A stretch of DNA of 64,000 nt from Hyperoplus lanceolatus (GCA_026929865.2 CM049410.1:17994501-18058500); one strand, 5' to 3'. Shown: positions 1 through 12,666, counted from the first letter of the stretch. Numbers and translations: made by a program. The notes: generated from the letters alone by a model not told the origin.

Positions 1-1926
1 AAAAACTAGTTTTTCATTTTCCTAAGCTGCAATACTGAAATGCTGTCTAGCATAGTGACAAGATAAGTTTTAATTACTTTTTAAACTTTGACAAGAATAT
101 TGCTAAATATCAAATGTCAAAAGCCTTACTTGGGTTTTATATAGAACAACCTTTAAATAATTCATGAGGTTTGACAACAATGAAGGAAAGCTATAATGAG
201 TCTGTCAGAGAAGTTGAAGGGACAAGGCCCTGTGAGATAAGACGTGCAAGATGTCAAAATATGTTAAAATAGCGTTATAAATTAATGTTTTACTTCCTAA
301 AAACCCTGACAAAATACCGCTCAATATCCCACATGTTCCAAAGACCTCACCTTATGATAACATTATTAAGGGCAGATGGGGAAAGGATAAGTGTGCTTTG
401 TTCAGGACAACGATGGAAGCAAACAGCCCTCATAGCCTGCCTTAGTCAGTCCCAGTTTCACTTCCTTTAACCAGCAGGGGGTCAGGGAGTTCTGTCACAT
501 AAATGCTACATGTCACTCCACATCACGTAGCAGATCTTCATCTCCACATGATGCCTCTCTCTCTCTCCCGCTCTCTTTCTCTCTCTCTTTCTTTCTACTC
601 CCACCATTCCTTCAGTGGTTAAACACCCTGGTTTAAGAGCTTGTCTTACTAGCTGATATGTCCCAGTTTACTGAGCACCATGCATTATTTTAAACAATTC
701 TGCAAAACTCCAGATTACGTGGCATTGAAAAATCTAAAGTATCTATCTACTATACCTTCAAAAGACAGCTACAGTATGTGTAAGGAAAGATCAATGGCAA
801 AAGAAAATGTTGTTTGATAAAATAAAAACATTAACAAAACTATGAAAATCGACTCATATTGTTTCAAACCTTGTTTTGTAGTTTTGAACCAATGTTACCT
901 ATTACCTGTTAGACACACTAACAAGAGAGAAGAAGAACATATGGCATTTATACAGCATCTTACTTTTCCACTACTTTTTCAACTGTGCTTTCTGGATTCC
1001 TGCTCTATTCAGGACAAACTGGCTCATCCCTCTTTTCATTTCATTGTATTGATTTAAAAGCCCTCATTACAGCTTTCCATCCAAAACCCACTGCAGGCAA
1101 TCCAAGCTATTTCTTTGACAAAACCAAACAAAAGCAAACACTTATTTATATACACAAGTCTGAGACCACCAGTTAAGAGGTACTTCTGTTTAGCATGTGT
1201 GTGGTTGTCCAACTCAAAGAGAAGCAAAACCCCAAATACATGAATATTTAACCCCTATGTTTCACTAGGTTTCATTCAATGTGGAATCATTTTCTCTCTC
1301 TCTCTCTCTCTTGTCTCCAGGCCTTTTTACAGCAATCCACTGTGAAATGCAGCTTTTTCTTGTTGTTAAGTTGGTCAGTGCAACAAATGTTCTTAAATTT
1401 GATTGACGAAACAAGTAAGAGTTTAGAATGTTCAACATTTTCAAATTTCAAAAATGGTTCTTAATTCACAAAGTTTCTCATATTTTCCAGGAAAAATGTT
1501 GGAGATTAAGATGTGCTCTTGCAATTTGACTTACATTTGATGACTGTGGGCTGTGGAGGGTCTGAATCTGACGGGATTGACGTCAACACCAGTGAAGATC
1601 TGGAGGATTCAGTGAGACGTCAGTGAGGTCGGCACGCAATGCTCGAGAAGGGGAGAAATATGTTCCTGTCAAGCACAATATAAGAGGATGTAAGGAGGAG
1701 TCATTACAGGGGCATTCTGAACGACAATAATTATGCACTTTTCATCTATTTTGCTTCGATGTTTTGGAAGCAAAATAATAATAAAAAATCTCTAAATGTA
1801 CCAGTGTTAAAAAAAACTATTTATGCTAATTAAAGTTTATGCCTGCAATGTCTTCCACTGTACTTAAATACCTACTTCACCTGTGGAAATATGAAGGTGC
1901 ATTGAACTCTGAGATCCTACGTAGTA
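1..1926. other. Unassigned AT-rich sequence with CT microsatellites
   Basis: No coding region, RNA gene or bounded repeat was recognised. Two CT-rich simple repeats are visible at about 556-597 and 1287-1315. All open frames are short (60-71 codons), low in coding character and do not resemble a known family. The block around 1530-1700 is more GC-rich, without an ORF of note. Confidence 0.5.
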
Positions 1927-1928
1927 TA

Positions 1929-3549
1929 CAGTGTCGTGCGAAAGTTTGTGAACCCCTTGAGCCTTTTGGAATTTTATTTATTTTAACCATTATTAATTAA
2001 TTTTTTTCAATACCAGTATTTTTTATATGAAATAACAGATGTTTGTTTATCAATTCAACATTTTTCTTTTCCAGAAATCAATTGTTAAAACAGTTAAAAC
2101 AAATGATTTGACAAATGTTGTATGTGCAAAAGTTTGTGAACCCTAAGCTGCATTGCTTAAATCGAGCAAGGTAAACACAATCAGGTGGGCCAAACTGATT
2201 GATGAAATAGACCAATGTAATGAGAGATCTTGAGGGAAGAAATTGGGCGCCACTAGATAAAACAAAGATAAAACCAGGTCAGTTTAGGCCCACCAAACTG
2301 AACCCATACAGGTCAGACATGCTCAAAGGGGAAAAAATTCTCAGAGGATCGCAGGAATAGTGTTTTGATGTTGCACATTTGTCTGGGGACAGTTATACAT
2401 TCGTATAAAAAAGTTTGAGCTCCATCGGCCCACCGTGAGGCAAATCATCTACAAAGAGGAGAGCTGTAAGAGAGCTTTAAGAGTGACTTAACATCTGCCT
2501 AGAAGTGGACTTCCTTCAAAAATATCTTCAAGCGCCACAAGAAAAGGGATTTTTCAGGTAAAAGCCAACCCACACATTACATCTGGAGATTTGCAGACCA
2601 TTTGCCACCACCATTCTTCACTTGGGAGAAGGTTCTCTCGGTGGTAGGCAGAGTTGCGTTTTTGCCCAAACATGGCGGTTTTGGTTATGACCAAACAGAT
2701 CAATTTTGGAGTAATCTGTCCACAGAATAAGACTTCAGGTATCTCCAGGTGCTCTCTGGCAAAGTTGTGACGAGCAGTTTTGTTCTTTTTTGAGAGCAGA
2801 GGCTTCTTCAGCAACCCTCCCTTGAAAGCCATGTTGACTGAGTTTTCTTCTTATTGTGGAACCATGCACATCTGTCCCAGATGTTGCAAGAGAGGTCTGC
2901 AAATCACTAGATGTAATGTGTGGGTTGGCTTTTAACTAAAAAAATACTTTTCTTGTGGCGCTTGAAGATATTTTTGAAGGAAGTCCACTTCTAGGCAGAT
3001 GTCACTCGTAAAGCTCTCCATTTGTAGATGATTTGCCTCCCGGTGGACCGATGGAGCTCAAACTTTTTTTTACGAATGTATAACTGTCCCCAGACAAATG
3101 TGCAACATCAAAACTCTATTCCTGCGATCCTCTGAGATTTTTTCCCCTTTGAGCATGTCTGACCTGTATGGGTTCAGTTTGGTGGGCCTAAACTGACCTG
3201 GTTTTATCTTTGTTTTATCTAGTGGCGCCCAATTTCTTCCCTCAAGATCTCTCATTACATTGGTCTATTTCATCAATCAGTTTGGCCCACCTGATTGTGT
3301 TTACCTTGCTCGATTTAAGCAATGCAGCTTAGGGTTCACAAACTTTGCACATACAACATTTGTCAAATCATTTGTTTTAACTGTTTTAACAATTGATTTC
3401 TGGAAAAGAAAAATGTTGAATTGATAAAAAAAAAAACATCTATTATTTCATATAAAAAATACTGTTATTGAAAAAAATTAATTAATAATGGTTAAAATAA
3501 ATAAAATTCCAAAAGGCTCAAGGGGTTCACAAACTTTCGCACGACACTG
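1929..3549. mobile_element. Tc1-like palindromic (foldback) element with TA duplication
   Basis: The two ends are inverted copies beginning CAGTGTCGTGCGAAAGTTTG and the element is flanked by TA on each side (1927-1928 and 3550-3551), the target of Tc1/mariner transposons. The inverted arms are unusually long, roughly 1929-2590 and 2905-3549, so most of the element is a giant imperfect palindrome. The roughly 315-bp unpaired centre (2591-2904) holds a remnant of a Tc1-type transposase on the minus strand. No full transposase is present, so the element would need an enzyme from elsewhere. The arms differ by scattered substitutions and small indels, so the palindrome is not an assembly mirror artefact of very recent origin. 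Confidence 0.85.
2554..2832 (-). pseudogene. Tc1-like transposase fragment (central part, frameshifted)
   Basis: The 92-codon frame reads like the middle of a Tc1-family DDE transposase: the region KKPLLSKKNKTARHNFAREH is typical of the segment just before the first catalytic Asp of the DDE domain, and the later ENLLPS and EEWWWQ stretches resemble the segment after it in a shifted form. The expected WTDESK-type motif holding the second-strand catalytic Asp is not readable in frame and the frame is garbled around LFCGQITPK, so I infer at least one frameshift. The N-terminal helix-turn-helix region and the C-terminus are absent. It sits exactly in the single-copy core of the palindromic element, as expected if the arms arose by inverted duplication around a captured transposase piece. 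Confidence 0.75.
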
Positions 3550-3551
3550 TA

Positions 3552-4504
3552 TATGCAAAAAATTTAGAAATCGGTTCATCCTAGACCTAGACTGAGAAAA
3601 GGCAGAAAGAGTGTTTTATGGTCTCACTGTCTAACCCTACATTTTCCCATGCGTGAAAAATGTAGGAAAATGTAGGGTTAGGATTAACAGGACAGCTGGG
3701 CCAAGGGAAGACTGAGGGAAGAAAAACCTCATTCATTATATTATAATAGCGATTTTATAATGATAGAACGCCGGTTCCGTAAGGGTGAAGTATTCCTTTA
3801 TGAAAAGGTACTTTGTCATATTCTCCCACAAAGGAATGGATGTAAAATGTATTATACAGTGATGCTGTGCTGATTTGTAAATGACTGTAGGCCTATATAA
3901 CATGATGAATATATGCATGCACACAATCACACTCTGTCCCTGTTTAGCTGCTCACTCCAGAACTCACGTGTTTGTTTGTATGTTTTCATGTGACCCCTGA
4001 CCTCAACATTAGTATGTGAAAGTCAGTACGTTTAGCATGTCCAAAGGCAGTCAGCAGGCAAACTGTCAACTCCCATCAGCTGCTATGTTACTGTGATTCA
4101 GCAGCTGGATGTGGCACGCTAAAGAAAATAGGAGATGTGTTGTGGGGGGTAAGGCGAGTGTCGTGTTTGGACTGTCCCCTCTGTCATCCTCACTTCATCC
4201 ACAGCTTGTCCCGGGCTCCCCATTGGCAATGGACCGCATGACAAGAGGACGTCCCGGTCACAGAGTTGACGGAGGACCCCGATTTAGCAGGAAAACTCAC
4301 TCTTGTCCCCGTCGGACAATGCTGACATTTAACAAAACAAAATCACTTACAAAAACAAAAACAAAAACAAAAAGTCGCTCCAACTCCGTCGGATAGTGCA
4401 ACGACGCCATCAGAAAACCTTTTAAAAGGTGCAGTGTGTAGAATTTATTGATATTTTTCAGAACATGCAGACTTGGTAGAAATTTAATATTTACACTACA
4501 AAAC
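3552..4504. other. Unassigned sequence with a 17-bp perfect hairpin
   Basis: There is no gene that I can support. A perfect inverted repeat of 17 bp lies at 3631-3647 and 3665-3681 with a 17-base loop. An A-rich run with CAAAAA units lies at about 4335-4372. At 4424-4446 the sequence AAAGGTGCAGTGTGTAGAAT resembles one end of a common fish MITE, but the matching opposite end was not found, so it is not called as an element. Confidence 0.45.
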
Positions 4505-4509
4505 TAATA

Positions 4510-5701
4510 GGCTCGTTCGACCTCCGTTGTAGCTCGTCTGGAAGGTAGACGAGGATAGCCGAGTGCAGTCGGGGGAGTGACGAAAAAGCCTGACTGAAGC
4601 CGGACAGCTCCGAGTCGGCTTGACCGTCGGAAGTAGCGTCCTTGTTGCGGATGCAGTTCGTTTTCTAGTTTTATTTTGAAAGCCTATTAGAAACATATTC
4701 GTAGAAGAGCTACACATGCTTCAACCGATTAGAAGCAGAACACAACACAAAGACGAGTAAACACTTTAAAAGCGAGGGGCATTTTCAAAACAAGAAACGA
4801 GATATAATATCCCCATTCTCCACACATCTTTATCTTTCTTGTTACTTTACTAGAAAACCTACTTTTAAGTGATAAAGAATAATTTACAAATCCAAATAAA
4901 GGAGGTTTCGTATTTCTCCCTTCACATAACGAAGATGATCGGCCTAAATAAAGTGAAAGAAGGTCTAAGATAAGATAGATCCCTTATTATTATTGTAGAG
5001 ATGGATATGATGAACTTTATTATGATGTGTAACAACAAACAAACTACTTGTTGTAGTTTTGGTCTGGCTTTGCGACACTACATGTAAAATACAATTCCCA
5101 GACCATTTAGATCACTTGAAATAAGCCTATGATTTAATCTTAATGGTATAAAGATATCACTTCACCAAGATCTTATGTGACTCAAGTTTGTGTTCACTTT
5201 TATATAAATCTATACAGGAGAGTTACACATCCAAATTATTTCTATGACAAGGGTTTAGATCAGTGGAGGTTTAACTCTGATTAAGTACATTTCTGCTTAA
5301 ATGCATACTGTGGCGGCCTATGATTAAAAATAAATTAAAATCAAAAAGAATGGATCGTAATTTAATTTTGAGCGGTGATGTCAGACTTTTGACTAACCAA
5401 TTGGGGTAACGCATCAAAGGCACGGGGTTTAAACTCCCAATTAGCGCTCAGCTCCGCCTGTCAGCAAGACGTTTCCCATCAGACATTTCGCTCCCGCAGC
5501 CCGTGGGGAGCAACTGCAGCGACTTGCTCCAGTGTCTGTGTCCGTCTTGATACCGCGGGACTTCAAAGTCTCAAGCAGCCGAGCCGCAGCCAGCCGCGGG
5601 TGCAAGTGGGACAAAAAGTCTAACCATAATGCAGTTCGCTCAGCAAGACGAGCGTCATAATTGCGCAAGTCTTAGCAAGACGGCGACAGGTCGAACGAGC
5701 C
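4510..5701. mobile_element. Short TIR element, non-autonomous, TAATA-flanked
   Basis: Perfect 14-bp terminal inverted repeats (GGCTCGTTCGACCT) stand at the two ends, and both are bordered by TAATA (4505-4509 and 5702-5706), which reads as a 5-bp target duplication or a shorter TAA-type one inside it. The interior is GC-rich towards both ends and AT-rich in the middle. It carries only short frames (73-75 codons) with no recognisable transposase. Superfamily is undecided. Confidence 0.6.
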
Positions 5702-6063
5702 TAATAAAAGCCCGCCACCTCCCAGTCCCGCCCTTTGTTCAAATTATATGGAAAATTAATGACAACAAGGACGCCGGTATTAAATGAACAAAGAGATAAG
5801 AACACCTTAATTCAAATCAGTCACTTCACTTGATATATTCAAGCTTGTTTTGTATTATGTTATTGGGCTGGTTGACACACCAACACATTTTTGTTCTAAA
5901 ATGTTGTCAACATTAATTGAATTAATGTATTGAGTAACTAAGCTTAGAGGTTACTGTGGGAAAAATATGTTCTGAGAAGACATCAAGTGTCATAGATTTA
6001 ATATAATAATGGTGAATTGAAATTGGATAATTGGATAACCCAAACAATGTTGAATACATATAG

Positions 6064-7975
6064 AATCATCATCATCATCATCATCATCTTCAACCGCTTA
6101 TCCGAAATCGGGTCGCGGGGGCAGCAGCTTGAGCAGGGAACCCCAAACTTCTCTTTCCCGGGCCACTTCAACCAGCTCTGACTGGGGGATCCCGAGGCGT
6201 TCCCAGGCCAGCGTGGAAATATAATCTCTCCACCTAGTCCTGGGTCTTCCCCGAGGCCTCCTCCCAGCTGGACGCTCCTGGAACACCTCCCTAGGGAGGC
6301 GCCCTGGGGGCATCCTTACCAGATGCCCGAACCACCTCAACTGGCTCCTTTCAACGCAAAGGAGTAGCGGCTCTGCCCCGAGTTCCTCACGAATGACTGA
6401 GCTTCTCACCCTATCTCTAAGGGAGACGCCAGCCACCCTCCTGAGAAAGCCCATTTCGGCCGCTTGTACCCGCGACCTCGTTCTTTCGGTCATTACCCAG
6501 CCTTCATGACCATAGGTGAGGGTAGGAACAAAGATCGCCCGGTAGATCGAAAGCTTTGCCTTACGACTCAGCTCTCTTTCGTCACAACAGTGCGGTAAAG
6601 CGAGTGCAAAACCGCCCCTGCTGCTCCGATTCTACGGCCAATCTCACGCTCCATTGTTCCCTCACTCGCAAACAAGACCCCGAGGTACTTGAACTCCTTC
6701 ACTTGGGGTAAGGACTCATTCCCTACCTGTAGTAGACAATCCATCGGTTTCCTGCTGAGCACCATGGCCTCCGATTTAGAGGTGCTGATCCTCATCCCAA
6801 CCGCTTCACACTCGGCTGCAAACCGATCCAATGAGAGCTGAAGGTCACAGGCCGATGATGCCATCAGAACCACATCATCCGCAAACAGCAGAGATGAGAT
6901 CTTCAGACCACCAAACTGCAACCCCTCCCCACCACGACTACGCCTTGATATCCTGTCCATAAATATCACAAACAGGATTGGTGATAAAGCGCAGCCCTGG
7001 CGGAGGCCAACCCCCACCGGAAACGAGTCTGACTTACTACCGAGAACCCGTACACAGCTCTCGCTTTGAGCGTACAGCGATTGGATGGCCCTGAGAAGAG
7101 ACACCCTCACCCCATACTCCCGCAGCACCCCCCACAGTATCTCCCGGGGAACCCGGTCATAAGCCTTCTCCAGATCTACAAAACACATGTAGACTGGATG
7201 AGCAAACTCCCAAGCTCCCTCTAGGATCCTTGCGAGAGTGAAGAGCTGGTCCATTGTTCCACGGCCAGGACGGAATCCACATTGTTCCTCTTCAATCTGA
7301 GGTTCGACTATCGGCCGAACCCTCCTTTCCAGCACCTTGGAGTAGACTTTGCCGGGAAGGCTGAGAAGTGTGATACCCTGGTAGTTGGAACACACTCTCT
7401 GGTCCCCCTTTTTAAAAATAGGAACCACCACCCCGGTCTGCCACTCCTTCGGCACTGTACCCGACTTCCACGCAATGTTGAAGAGGCGTGTCATCCAAGA
7501 CAGCCCCTCCACACCCATTGCTTTCAGCATTTCTGGACGGATCTCATCAACCCCCGGGGCTTTGCCACTGTGGAGTTGTTTGACTACCTCAGTGACTTCC
7601 ACCAGGGAAATTGACGATGATCCCCCATCAGCCTCCAGCTCTGCCTCCAACATAGAGGGCGTGTTAGTCGGATTCAGGAGTTCCTCAAAGTGCTCTTTCC
7701 ACCGACCGACTACCTCCTCAGTTGAGGTCAACAGCGTCCCATCCTTACTGTACACAGCTTGGATAGTTCCCCGCTTCCCCCTCCTGAGGTGCCGGACGGT
7801 CTTCCAGAAACACTTTGGTGCCGACCGAAAGTCCTTCTCCCATGGTTTCTCCGAACTTCTCCCACACCCGCTGCTTTGCCTCTGACACGGAAGAAGCTGC
7901 AGCCCTTCGGGCTTGTCGGTACCTTGCAACTGCCTCAGGAGTCCCCCGAGATAACATATCCCGGAAGCACTCCTT
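6064..7975 (-). mobile_element. RTE-clade LINE, 5'-truncated copy
   Basis: This is the 3' half of the same RTE LINE found full length at 28347-31721. The 3' end on the minus strand ends in GATAAGCGGTTGAAG followed by an ATG-type microsatellite (ATC repeats on the plus strand at about 6064-6090). Homology to the full copy stops abruptly near 7975, within the linker between endonuclease and reverse transcriptase, which is the usual 5' truncation of LINEs copied by target-primed reverse transcription. No clear target duplication was found. Nucleotide identity to the full copy is very high by eye, with scattered substitutions. Confidence 0.9.
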
Positions 7976-7984
7976 GTGCAGCAC
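6098..7984 (-). pseudogene. RTE reverse transcriptase, truncated, two frameshifts
   Basis: The reading runs in three overlapping pieces on the minus strand: 7984-7745, 7929-6568 and 6493-6098. Comparison with the intact copy shows the causes. One extra C lies near 7840 (TTCTCCC against TTCTCC), and one T is missing near 6590 (CTCTCTTTCG against CTCTCTTTTCG). Between them the middle piece keeps a full reverse transcriptase core, with VPIFKKGD, the GFRPGRGT block, [12 protein letters not shown], the LRQGCALSP block and the catalytic LLFADDVVL. The C-terminal piece has the GHLVRMP and [10 protein letters not shown] region typical of this family's tail. The endonuclease is missing, so this copy cannot act alone. 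Confidence 0.9.
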
Positions 7985-8432
7985 GCTGTTTATTATTAAT
8001 ATAACGGCCCGTCATCAGACCATGTACCGTATGGTTTTATACACATCGATCGCTCTATCAAGTAATCCAAGTCAGAACTTTTTGTATGGGCAGAGATCGT
8101 TTTTTTAAGTGTCTTTATAAAGTTTATTGTTAAACCTTAGTGTAGGCTACTGTTTCCTTATCACCGGGCCGCGGAGTCCCGCTGTTGTTTTGGGTTATTC
8201 TCAACCGCCATGCGTAAAGGCAGTATTATGACAGCTGACGGGAGGAAAATGAAAAAAATCACCTGACAAACGTGAGTAAACACGAAAACCTTTTTGCTTT
8301 GCTTTCTGCGCTCACTTATTTAGCTCTCTCCCTCTTTTTTTAGCCCACACCTAGGCCTACACACACGTTAATTCTCACGCATTTTATGTAGCTACAAGTC
8401 CAAGTGGTTGGCAATTCTGGTGCCGACTAGTA
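7985..8432. other. Unassigned spacer between LINE and foldback element
   Basis: No gene or repeat boundary was recognised. It is AT-rich with pyrimidine runs near 8290-8345. Confidence 0.4.
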
Positions 8433-11400
8433 TAGTAGGGAGGTTAAGTGCAAAAAATAGGGCGTTGACTTCAAGTCATGATGCAAAAGTCCCCTTTGGT
8501 ATGGAAGTACCTTAGGGTCATATAAATACATTTATCCAAAGACACAAGTGAGATCACCCTTTTTTTCTGAAATACACACCTTTTTCGAAAATGGTCGCGG
8601 AATGTTACAACAATACACAGTGCAATACACCAGAGCCCATATATTTGCTTCTGTTTTAGCTATAATGACAAACTTAGTGTCAAAATGTACATTGTATGGG
8701 TCAAGGAATGTATTTAAATAGGTTTCAAGACTAAAAAAAACTATATTTTGCTCCCTCCCATAACAATTGGGGGTAAAATGCACACATTTCGGATTCCTAA
8801 AATTATGTTTTATGGTTGAGGTAAGTGCCAAATTGTTTACCCTTATTAAAAAACATGAAACTTGGTTAACTTATACAGTTCAGGGCCCTGAACCTTTGCA
8901 GATATTGAGCAATCTTGTAATCGAATCATGGCGGCCGAGGCGGCCATTTTACTTTCCGCCATAGCTTAATTATGCATTTTGAATCATAACTCCTGAACCA
9001 ATCATGATAACACATAACAGGTGACATCTACCCCTATGTTTTCATGGTCAGGGATAACAATGATACCACATACAACATCAGAAACAGTTAAGGTCAATAG
9101 TTAATGGTGAATTCAATGATTTTGTGAAAATGATCACAGTATCTGAGAACCTCGCCGTGACCTTATCATTTTGTAGCTTATGCTGCATGAACTTTGCGTA
9201 GAGTTTTATAAACTTTAATTGTGTTCATTATTAAAGACATAATAATAAATTATTAAATGTAATACCACTTTTATATCACCACAAATATGTTTTTGAATGC
9301 AAAACTGTCACAAATTCACATAAATGTGCACACTGATGAACACAAACTTTAATATAAAAATATTGGTGCACAGCTGTACTATTAATTCAAAGCGCATCCA
9401 GAGCAGTAATACTGCAACGTCAAAGGCGTAATTCAATGCAAACCATGTATTCAGATATAGTCATATGACGCATTGGAGTACATCTCTCAAAAGCACTTGT
9501 AGTGATTCAAGTCCCTCCCCAGTCTTCCATCATAAAGGCAAAGCATTCTCTCTGACTGTGGGTCAAACACTGTAGCTTGTTGAAATCAGACCTGGAAGTT
9601 GGTGTGGTAAATGAAGAAGACTAGCAGATCTGTATCAACACCAATGAACGGTGTTTGTTGTGGTGGACTCCACTACTTTCTGTACTATGAGCAGATCAGC
9701 ATGTCCTCACATATGGTGACAGTTGCTCCGGTCCTGGCATGTGTGCACCTACAGTGTGCCATGTCTTCGATGGATGTGCCCTGATAACCTGAAACACGAC
9801 AACTGACTCTCCATACCTTCTTTTGAAATATTTACTGTATGGTTAACTGGTGGCTTTGTATGTTGATCTATGTGCTCGAGTTAGACTGAACAAGTGCTTC
9901 ACAACCCAAATACTGAAATGGACCTGTGACTCCTGGAAGGTCAGGTGTGTGGAGCGCCCAAATGGCATCTGCAAATATTGGCTTATCTGGCTGTCGACGC
10001 AACAAGAAGGTGTCAAACAGTTCTGGATGATGACAAAGCTACTGTAAACCTTTTGCAGCAATTGTGAGTCACTGGAAAAGTAGGCGAAGATTGACCTGCA
10101 CTACTCCACAATCGATCTTCACATTCTACTGTTGTTGACCGCCTGAACCCATTTCTTGAATGTACTCAGCAGTAGTCTGTCCATCTATGCTGGCCAAAAT
10201 GGTGTTTGGGATGACCTTTCCCTTATCAACATTCCATAGAGGTATGCATTGACCCCAGTAGAGACACTGCACAAGAATGGATCCAAGTAGAAATGGTGTC
10301 TTTCTTGGAGATAGTTCAGATCAGTGTATCCTTCATGTCGCATGCTCGCCTTGCATCCGCCATGTGCTTGTTCTGTTCGCCAATGTTTCAAATTTCTGGT
10401 AAATATCTGGATGATCCAAAAGGAGCTTGCACATCAACTGCACATAGATGCAGGAAAGATTACTGATATTAGTCAAAAGAAAAGATAGAAAAGCTCCATT
10501 TCCTCCTGCAACTCAGCACCAGCCATGAAATGTGCAACGGACCCCAAAACTACGCTGCCCAAGTCACTTTGGTCGGCAAAACAGAACATTGCTCTTTATT
10601 GCTAATGAAAGATTTGAGTGCCGTCTTCCAAATCGTAAAGGGTCGAGGCCAAAGCTGTCTCAAACTCAAACAACATATCCGCAGCCATCTCTGATGTTTA
10701 CTATCACGGCTTCGACGGGGCATGCACAGCACTGTCCTCATCCGGTTATGGTCGCCCCAGAGCCCCATACATAGGGCTCTGGCCCGCCCATATCAGAAAA
10801 AAAACTATTGAAATGTAGCTCAGAATTTTCTGACATATTTAATGAGCTTCAGTGGAGAGTGTCCAGACCAACAAGCTGAGCAAATTTAAATTGGCCAGCG
10901 ACAGGTCTGGATTTCCAGGCTACCACACTGTGCCATGCATCCTAATCATACTATGCTGACCTTTGTGAGACAAATAATAACATTAGGCCTACATGTTTTA
11001 GTAATTAATAATATCATTGATAATTGACCTATCCAATGATTAATCATTTACTTAATTAATCATTTTCAACATCATATCTCTTGTCAAACAAAGTTTCCAG
11101 TCTATTTGGACAGTACAGAACTCTTTTGGCCACATCCACTAAAGGATTGAGCTGCTTTTTCGGCCGCTAAACCGGTGCAAATGTGAGAAAAAATAGCACC
11201 CTTGGCACAGATGACACACAAAGGCTGAAATGCACGCAGACTGCAATGAAATGGCCGTGCCGAGCAGACAGCGCAGACGGTGCGCTTGTCCCATTTGAAT
11301 GTATTTAAATTAGTGACTATTCAAAATCCAGTGCAAAATTGTTCCCTTCCTCTGCAAATAGAACCTGTTGCAGATTACACCTTAACGTCAAAACCAGCTT

Positions 11401-12191
11401 ACTCAAGTAAAAGATAAACAAGGGCAAACATCGCCCAGCTGTCAAACTTTGTGGGCGTGTTAGCGCCAGTATATAAATATATACTTTGTGGATACTGTGC
11501 TAAAGCGGTGCAGATTGCACCCACTATTTCTCCGCAATGCGTCGAGCTATTAACATGTGCAATCCATTCTTAGTGGATGTGGCCCTTTGTGTAGACAACA
11601 GACAAAAATATATGTTTTAATATTGAAATTGCTATACTCCTTTATAGACACCTAAGCCTATGTGTGGGTTACTAAACAAAATATCATTTTCCAAAAATCA
11701 ATGAATTCAACCTTAACTATTGACCTGAACAATTTCTGATGTTGTATGTGGTATCATTGTTATCCCTGACCATGAAAACATAGGGGTAGATGTCACCTGT
11801 TATGTGTTATCATGTTTGGTTCAGGAGTTATAATGCAAAATGCATAATTAGGCTATGGCGGAAAATAGAATAGCCGGAGAAAAGGAGATTTTTTCTTTTT
11901 TAGCCTTGAAACCTATCAAATTGCATTTCTAGACCAAACCAATGTACATTTTGACACTAAGTTTGTCATTATAGCTAAAACAGAAGCAAATATATGGGCT
12001 CTGGTGTATTGCACTGTGTATTGTTGTAACATTCCGCGACCATTTTCGAAAAAGGTGTGTATTTCAGAAAAAAAGGGTGATCTCACTTGTGTCTTTGGAT
12101 AAATGTATTTATATGACCCTAAGGTACTTCCATACCAAAGGGGACTTTTGCATCATGACTTGAAGTCAAAAGTCACTTAACCTCCCTACTA
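8433..12191. mobile_element. 3.76-kb foldback DNA transposon with ~500-700 bp inverted arms
   Basis: The ends are inverted copies starting TAGTAGGGAGGTTAAGTG. The imperfect arms run about 8433-9130 and 11680-12191. The left arm is longer because it holds an extra segment at roughly 8735-8945 that the right arm lacks. A 3-bp GTA follows the right end and precedes the left end, which is a possible but weak target duplication. The single-copy interior (about 9130-11680) shows only short broken frames on the minus strand, for example around 9843-10061, 10185-10391 and 10550-10768, which may be remnants of one protein. I do not recognise it, and no DDE motif can be read. The long arms put it with foldback-type DNA transposons, superfamily unknown. 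Confidence 0.75.
10795..10935. repeat. Possible older repeat fragment inside the foldback interior
   Basis: The stretch ending in GGTCTGGATTTCCAGGCTAC is similar to the stretch at about 35155-35205 that contains AAGTCTGGATTTTCAGGGTA. Both resemble a dispersed fish repeat end, read by eye only. No matching second terminus was found near either copy. Confidence 0.3.
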
Positions 12192-12658
12192 GTAAGGCAG
12201 TGGACGTTAACGGACTATGCATCCTTAATAAATTCACTTCAGGAACGCCGCCTGTGCGCTTGCTTGTGCGCGTGTCATCTCATTAGCATCTGTACTTTGG
12301 CCACGACACACCTCTCGCAAGTGTGCCGTGGACAAGGGGCCGTTCCGTGCTGGAATACGGATGGCGTGGTCACACTAGCCAAACGTTCTAGACTTTAGTA
12401 TGCAAATGAGCTTGGGCACGGGGCTGCGGCCCTAGTGCGAGTGGCCCCTTAAAGAAGGTAATTATAATAATAATTTTTATTTAAATTAAATTTATATATA
12501 TATATATTTCTTACATACTGTAAATTATGAAATTGTGCTTTTAGGATTTTTTTATATATTGTGTGACTTGTGTATTGTTGTTGTCTTTTATAATCGCCTG
12601 TAAGTCCCTAATAAAGTTTTTAAGCAACAGAGTTTACAAAGTGCTTACAAAGTGTCCG
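12192..12658. other. Unassigned spacer
   Basis: The stretch 12230-12460 is comparatively GC-rich and CpG-containing, then becomes AT-rich around 12465-12560. No ORF, RNA gene or terminus was recognised. Confidence 0.4.
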
Positions 12659-12666
12659 TGTAAAGC

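Noticed and set aside
1279-1464. Possible exon after a pyrimidine tract and CAG at about 1320
   Set aside because: A CT microsatellite mimics a splice acceptor; the short frame has no protein resemblance and no donor context.
3631-3640. Telomere-like CTAACCCTA
   Set aside because: A single unit in a hairpin arm; no tandem array.
4424-4446. MITE end resembling AAAGGTGCAGTGTGTAG
   Set aside because: No opposite end or target duplication found in the vicinity.
10550-10774. Overlapping 72- and 80-codon frames inside the foldback as a transposase
   Set aside because: No DDE or DNA-binding motif could be read; kept only as possible decayed coding within the element.
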